From Asaia bogorensis (GTDB lineage Bacteria; Pseudomonadota; Alphaproteobacteria; CACIAM-22H2): a stretch of DNA of 34,324 nt. Positions 30,252 to 34,324 of this stretch are shown piece by piece. Location: assembly GCA_945892765.1 (NCBI GenBank), contig CAMDDQ010000006.1, positions 1-34,324 on the forward strand, given 5' to 3'. Position 1 is the stretch's first letter. Every line of letters starts with the position of its first letter. The translations under genes and the position numbers were made by a program. The notes beneath the pieces were generated by a model, which saw nothing but the letters and a program-made list of their open reading frames with translations, did no database searches and was not told the DNA's origin.

Positions 30252-30536
30252 ATGAACGATCCGACATTCTGCGACGGCTTCGGTAACATCGCCTTTGTGG
30301 GCAGCATGGTCCGCATGGAGATCGTGGTGCTGTCGCCGACTAAGAAGAACAAGGACGGCCGCGTCGAGCGCGAACATCTGGGTCAGGTCGTGATGCCGCC
30401 GGAAGCTTTTCTGCAAGGCTTTGCCGCCATGCAGAACCTGGTGAAGCAGCTCAAGGACAAGGGCATCATCCAGGAGCGGCCCGCCGCCGCTGGCAAAGAC
30501 GCCGCGAAGGCAACCTCGCCCGCCGGGCGCGCCTAG
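30252..30536 (+). CDS. Hypothetical protein (94 aa)
   Basis: MNDPTFCDGFGNIAFVGSMVRMEIVVLSPTKKNKDGRVEREHLGQVVMPPEAFLQGFAAMQNLVKQLKDKGIIQER + Ala/Lys-rich tail; plausible composition and its own intergenic region. Confidence 0.72.
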   Translation: MNDPTFCDGFGNIAFVGSMVRMEIVVLSPTKKNKDGRVEREHLGQVVMPPEAFLQGFAAMQNLVKQLKDKGIIQERPAAAGKDAAKATSPAGRA

Positions 30537-30547
30537 CACTACTCATC

Positions 30548-30574
30548 TCGGCGCGTGGCTTCGGCCCGCGCCGA
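30548..30574. terminator. Hairpin with C(TTCG)G tetraloop between convergent genes
   Basis: TCGGCGCG t GGC TTCG GCC CGCGCCGA: 8-bp plus 3-bp stem with UUCG loop, between the stop of the 94-aa ORF (30536) and the stop of marR (30585); weak downstream T content. Confidence 0.6.
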
Positions 30575-30584
30575 CCCGAGTCTT

Positions 30585-31091
30585 TCAGGTATTTTGGGGC
30601 GCCGCGTCGCGCGCCGGTCGCAGCCGGATGCGGGCGCGCATCCCGCCGAGCCGGCCAAGGGCGGCGGTAAAGGCCGGGACGTCCGTGCCCAACGCCGCGA
30701 AGAACGCCACATCCTCCTTTTCGACCATCGGCAAGGCCCGGCGCAGGGCCTCGCCGCCGGCCGCGTTCAACACGATGGCCTTGGCCCGAGAATCTTCCGC
30801 GTGGATCGTTCGTGCCACCAGACCGCGGCGCTCCAGCCCGCGCAACACCACCGACGCCGTCATCGGATCGATCCCGCAAAGCCGCGCCAGCGCCACTTGC
30901 GTCGCGGGACCGCCCTGGTGGGCAAGCACCGCCAAAAGGACGAACTGAACATGAGTGAGGCCGAGCGGTCTCAATGCCGCGTTTAGGCGGCGCTGCCAAC
31001 GATTGGCCCCCTGCCACAGAAGAAACCCCGGACTGTCCGCCGGGCCGCGAAATCGCTCCGCGGCCATCTCGCCAATCGGGTCCGCCACCAT
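30585..31091 (-). CDS. MarR family transcriptional regulator
   Basis: MVADPIGEMAAERFRGPADSPGFLLWQGANRWQRRLNAALRPLGLTHVQFVLLAVLAHQGGPATQVALARLCGIDPMTASVVLRGLERRGLVARTIHAEDSRAKAIVLNAAG; wHTH of MarR type. Start 31091 or 31097. Confidence 0.93.
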   Translation of the reverse strand: MVADPIGEMAAERFRGPADSPGFLLWQGANRWQRRLNAALRPLGLTHVQFVLLAVLAHQGGPATQVALARLCGIDPMTASVVLRGLERRGLVARTIHAEDSRAKAIVLNAAGGEALRRALPMVEKEDVAFFAALGTDVPAFTAALGRLGGMRARIRLRPARDAAPQNT

Positions 31092-31123
31092 GCCCAAGCC
31101 CGTGTCGTTGGTTCGCGGGCTTC

Positions 31124-31154
31124 ATAATATCAATTATTATAAAATCTGATATTA
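31124..31154. promoter_or_regulatory. AT-rich inverted-repeat region upstream of marR (promoter/operator candidate)
   Basis: ATAATATCAATTATTATAAAATCTGATATTA: contains ATAATA-N5-TATTAT (31124-31140) and TAATATCA...TGATATTA (31125-31132/31147-31154), sharply AT-rich relative to its surroundings, about 30 bp from the marR start. Confidence 0.6.
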
Positions 31155-31157
31155 AAA

Positions 31158-31985
31158 TCACTTCGGCATCGGCGGCACCACAAGCTGGGCATCGAGCGCC
31201 GTGGAAAACCAACTCAGGCCCCAGTGCAAATGCGGCCCGGTCACCCGCCCGGTCTTGCCGACCTTGCCGATGAGTTCACCTTTTTTGACCCGGTCGCCGA
31301 CCTTTGCCGACATGGCGCTCATATGGCTATAGGTCGTGGCGATACCGTGGCCGTGGTCGAGAATCATCGTGCGGCCGGTGAGCAACAAATCCTCATGGGC
31401 GAAGGTCACGATGCCGTCGGCGGGCGCCGTGATCTCCGCGCCCTCGGGGGCGGCGATGTCGACGGCCAGATGTGGTGACCGCGCCTCGCCATTAAGGATA
31501 CTCTGGCTCCCATAGACCCCGGAAATGGGCCCCAGAACCGGCCACGAAAAACCCTTGGTGAAGGCCAGAAGCGGGCTGTCGACCACCCTCACGGCCGCGA
31601 CGTGTCTGGCGTCATCGGCGATGCGGGCAAGCTCCACTGGATCCGGCGTCACGGTGTTTTGCGGCAATCCGTTAACGCGGCGGATATCATATGTACGCTT
31701 ATTGATCTTGAGCGTTTGGCTGTCCCGGCTGCCATCGGGCGACACGATGACAAATGACGCCGTCAGTTTGGAATCGCGCGAGAAGCCAAAGGCAAAATAT
31801 CCGTCGGCCGAGACACTCAATATGCGGCCATCGAAGGTTACCGAGGAACCCGGCTGCGTCCGGCCCACGACCAGGCCGCCCTGGACAAATTCGCCCTTGA
31901 ATTCCACGAGCGGTGCCGCAAGCGCGGACGCCGCCACCCACGATGCGACGGCCAGCGCCGCCATCCCGAATTTGGTTATTGTCAC
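31158..31985 (-). CDS. Secreted M23 family metallopeptidase (LytM-like)
   Basis: GTG start 31985; signal-peptide-like (MAALAVASWVAASALA), C-terminal FSWPVLGPISGVYGSQ...PHLAVDIAAPEGAEITAPADGIVTFAHEDLLLTGRTMILDHGHGIATTYSHMSAMSAKVGDRVKKGELIGKVGKTGRVTGPHLHWGL: HxxxD and HLHW motifs. Confidence 0.93.
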   Translation of the reverse strand: MTITKFGMAALAVASWVAASALAAPLVEFKGEFVQGGLVVGRTQPGSSVTFDGRILSVSADGYFAFGFSRDSKLTASFVIVSPDGSRDSQTLKINKRTYDIRRVNGLPQNTVTPDPVELARIADDARHVAAVRVVDSPLLAFTKGFSWPVLGPISGVYGSQSILNGEARSPHLAVDIAAPEGAEITAPADGIVTFAHEDLLLTGRTMILDHGHGIATTYSHMSAMSAKVGDRVKKGELIGKVGKTGRVTGPHLHWGLSWFSTALDAQLVVPPMPK

Positions 31986-31996
31986 AACAGCACCTT

Positions 31997-33475
31997 TTAG
32001 TCGTCGGAGGTCGGTTGTTTCCCGCCGCGGCGGCGCACGCGCGGGGTCTGGGGCGTGACCGTGGCGGCGATCTCGCCGTCGCGGAATTGCAGGATGATGT
32101 CGCCGGCATCGCGCGCTTCCGCGGCCAATGCCAGCGGCCGGTCTTGTTTGTCGCGTGCCAACACAAAGCCGCGGTCGAGCACACGTTCGTACGACATGCC
32201 TTCCAAGAGCTGCGCCATACCGTCCAACCTCGCCCGGCTTTCGCCGATCGAACGGGCCACGGCGTCGCGCAGGCGCTGCCCGAGTTCGGGAGGTAGCCGC
32301 ATGGCGGCCTCGCGCAACCGGCCGCGGCCGGTCTGCGCCAACGCCCGCGACTCGGCCGCGAGCCGCGCCGCGGCGGCGGCCCATTGCTGGTGCGGGCCGG
32401 GGAGGCGCGCGCTGTGCCGCGCGACCGCGTCCCTGCGCCGAGCCAGGAAATTGTCGACCGCAAGGCGGAGCCTTTCACCGCGGTCGTCCAGCCGCTGCGC
32501 GTTTTCGTCGACCAGCCGCCTGGGATCGCCGAGGCCGCGTTCCAGCCCGTCGAGGGTAAGCCTCCTTTCGCCGAGCCCGCGATTGAGCGCACCGATCAGG
32601 CGGCGGTCGAAATCGCCGATTTCCGCGGCCAAATCGGCGCGCACCGGCACCGCCATTTCCGCCGCCGCGCTGGGCGTCGGCGCGCGCCGGTCGGAGGCAA
32701 AGTCGATCAGCGTCGAATCGGTTTCGTGACCCACCGCCGAAATCAGGGGGATGAGCGAGGCGGCGGCGGCGCGCACGACGATTTCTTCATTGAAGGCCAT
32801 GAGGTCTTCGAGGCTGCCGCCGCCGCGCGCCACGATCAGCAGATCCGGTCGGGGCGGCGAACCGCCGACAATCAACCGATTGAAGCCAGCGATGGCAGCC
32901 GCCAACTGTGCCGCCGCTCCCTCTCCCTGCACCGCCACCGGCCACAACAGAACCCGGCGCGGGAAACGGTCGGCGAGGCGGTGCAAAATGTCGCGGATCA
33001 CCGCACCGGAGGGGGAGGTGATGATGCCGATGATTTCGGGCAAATAGGGCAGCTTCCGTTTGCGTTCGGCAGCGAACAGCCCCTCTGCCGCGAGGCGTTG
33101 TTTGCGTTCTTCGAGGACTCGCAGCAGGGCGCCCCGGCCCGCCAGTTCGACCGACTCGACCACGAGCTGATATTTCGAGCGGCTGCCATACGTGGTGATA
33201 CGCCCGCTCGCCACTACTTCCATGCCGTCCTCGGGCACAATCGACAACCGTTGAACGGTGCCGCGCCAACAGACGGCGTCGAGCACGGAATCGGCGTCCT
33301 TTAGGGCAAAATAGACGTGGCCCGAAGTGTGGCGCTTCACGCCCGAGACTTCCCCGCGCACACGCACCCAAGCAAAAGCGTCCTCAAGCGTGCGCTTGAG
33401 CGCGGCCGACAACTCGCTCACCGAAAATTCGGGGAGGTTGCGCGGAGCCTCGGCGGCGGGCAGGGTTGCGGTCAT
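31997..33475 (-). CDS. xseA: Exodeoxyribonuclease VII large subunit
   Basis: MTATLPAAEAPRNLPEFSVSELSAALKRTLEDAFAWVRVRGEVSGVKRHTSGHVYFALKDADSVLDAVCWRG...IGIITSPSGAVIRDILHRLADRFPRRVLLWPVAVQGEGAA...LIVARGGGSLEDLMAFNEE. Confidence 0.97.
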   Translation of the reverse strand: MTATLPAAEAPRNLPEFSVSELSAALKRTLEDAFAWVRVRGEVSGVKRHTSGHVYFALKDADSVLDAVCWRGTVQRLSIVPEDGMEVVASGRITTYGSRSKYQLVVESVELAGRGALLRVLEERKQRLAAEGLFAAERKRKLPYLPEIIGIITSPSGAVIRDILHRLADRFPRRVLLWPVAVQGEGAAAQLAAAIAGFNRLIVGGSPPRPDLLIVARGGGSLEDLMAFNEEIVVRAAAASLIPLISAVGHETDSTLIDFASDRRAPTPSAAAEMAVPVRADLAAEIGDFDRRLIGALNRGLGERRLTLDGLERGLGDPRRLVDENAQRLDDRGERLRLAVDNFLARRRDAVARHSARLPGPHQQWAAAAARLAAESRALAQTGRGRLREAAMRLPPELGQRLRDAVARSIGESRARLDGMAQLLEGMSYERVLDRGFVLARDKQDRPLALAAEARDAGDIILQFRDGEIAATVTPQTPRVRRRGGKQPTSDD

Positions 33476-33550
33476 TGCCTTTGAAATATGATACAAGACC
33501 GGCCGTCTCCCACAAAGGCCGCACCCACCGTTTATGGCGTCGAAATCGGC

Positions 33551-34324
33551 ATGAAGATATTGGTCGTAGGATCGGGCGGGCGCGAACACGCCCTGTGTTG
33601 GGCCATCGCGGCGTCTCCCCTGTGTGACAAGCTCTATTGCGCCCCCGGCAATGCCGGCATCGCCGCAGAGACCGAATGTGTGCCGATCGCGGCCGGCGAC
33701 ATCGACGCCATCGTCGATTTCTGCCGCAAACAGGCCATTGAATTCGTGGTTGTCGGGCCCGAGGCGCCGCTGGTCGAGGGGCTCGTCGATCGGCTTGAAG
33801 GCGCGGGAATCATGGCCTTTGGCCCGACACAAGCCGCGGCGGCCCTGGAGGGGTCCAAGGGCTTCATGAAGGATTTGTGCGCCAAGCACAACATCCCGAC
33901 CGCGCGTTACCACCGCTTCCGCGACGCCGAAAAAGCCAAGGCCCATGTCCGCGTTCATGGCGCGCCGATCGTAGTCAAGGCCGACGGACTCGCCGCCGGC
34001 AAGGGCGTGACCGTGGCCCGCAGCGTTGCCGAGGCCTGCGCTGCCATCGATTCGTGTCTGACCGAACGCCGCTTCGGCGCCGCCGGGGAGGAAGTCCTGC
34101 TCGAGGAGGTTCTAACCGGCGAGGAATGCAGCTTTCACTGCCTGGTTGATGGCGAATTCGCGTTGCCCCTAGCCACGGCCCAGGACCACAAGGCCGTGCT
34201 CGACGGGGAGCGCGGACCCAATACCGGCGGCATGGGCGCCTATTCGCCGGCCCCGATCATGACGCCTGCATTGGAAAAGCGGGTGATGGACGAAATCATC
34301 AACCCGACCGTGGCGGCGATGGCG
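33551..34324 (+). CDS. purD: Phosphoribosylamine--glycine ligase (3' end beyond the window)
   Basis: [46 protein letters not shown]...[18 protein letters not shown]...[20 protein letters not shown]...[13 protein letters not shown]...[26 protein letters not shown]. Confidence 0.97.
   Translation, partial: MKILVVGSGGREHALCWAIAASPLCDKLYCAPGNAGIAAETECVPIAAGDIDAIVDFCRKQAIEFVVVGPEAPLVEGLVDRLEGAGIMAFGPTQAAAALEGSKGFMKDLCAKHNIPTARYHRFRDAEKAKAHVRVHGAPIVVKADGLAAGKGVTVARSVAEACAAIDSCLTERRFGAAGEEVLLEEVLTGEECSFHCLVDGEFALPLATAQDHKAVLDGERGPNTGGMGAYSPAPIMTPALEKRVMDEIINPTVAAMA

Overview
The window is a GC-rich, gene-dense chromosomal segment. Gene content and order look alphaproteobacterial, probably Rhodospirillales-like; this is inferred from protein families, not from any search. 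I support about 33 protein-coding genes. They cover core functions (accA, xerD, aroK-aroB, rpmB, class I lysS, xseA, purD) and B12-linked metabolism (a malyl-CoA-lyase-like CoA ester lyase, cobS-cobT, a methylmalonyl-CoA mutase, two different MeaB GTPases). They also cover signalling and regulation (DUF5939-type adenylate cyclase, degenerate EAL protein, S24/HTH regulator, MarR, phasin) and several small conserved-looking hypotheticals. I see no tRNA, rRNA, CRISPR array, transposase or prophage. I found no clear multi-gene novel system. The observations most worth checking are: (i) an adenylate cyclase upstream of methylmalonyl-CoA mutase whose N-terminal domain lies in a different frame from the rest; (ii) an S24/LexA-like regulator whose catalytic-serine position reads Gly; (iii) a TipF-like architecture split into two ORFs overlapping by ATGA, with a degenerate EAL domain; (iv) a palindrome-rich phasin control region and a double hairpin after the phasin gene; (v) two divergent MeaB paralogs; and (vi) several uncharacterised small proteins in housekeeping contexts.
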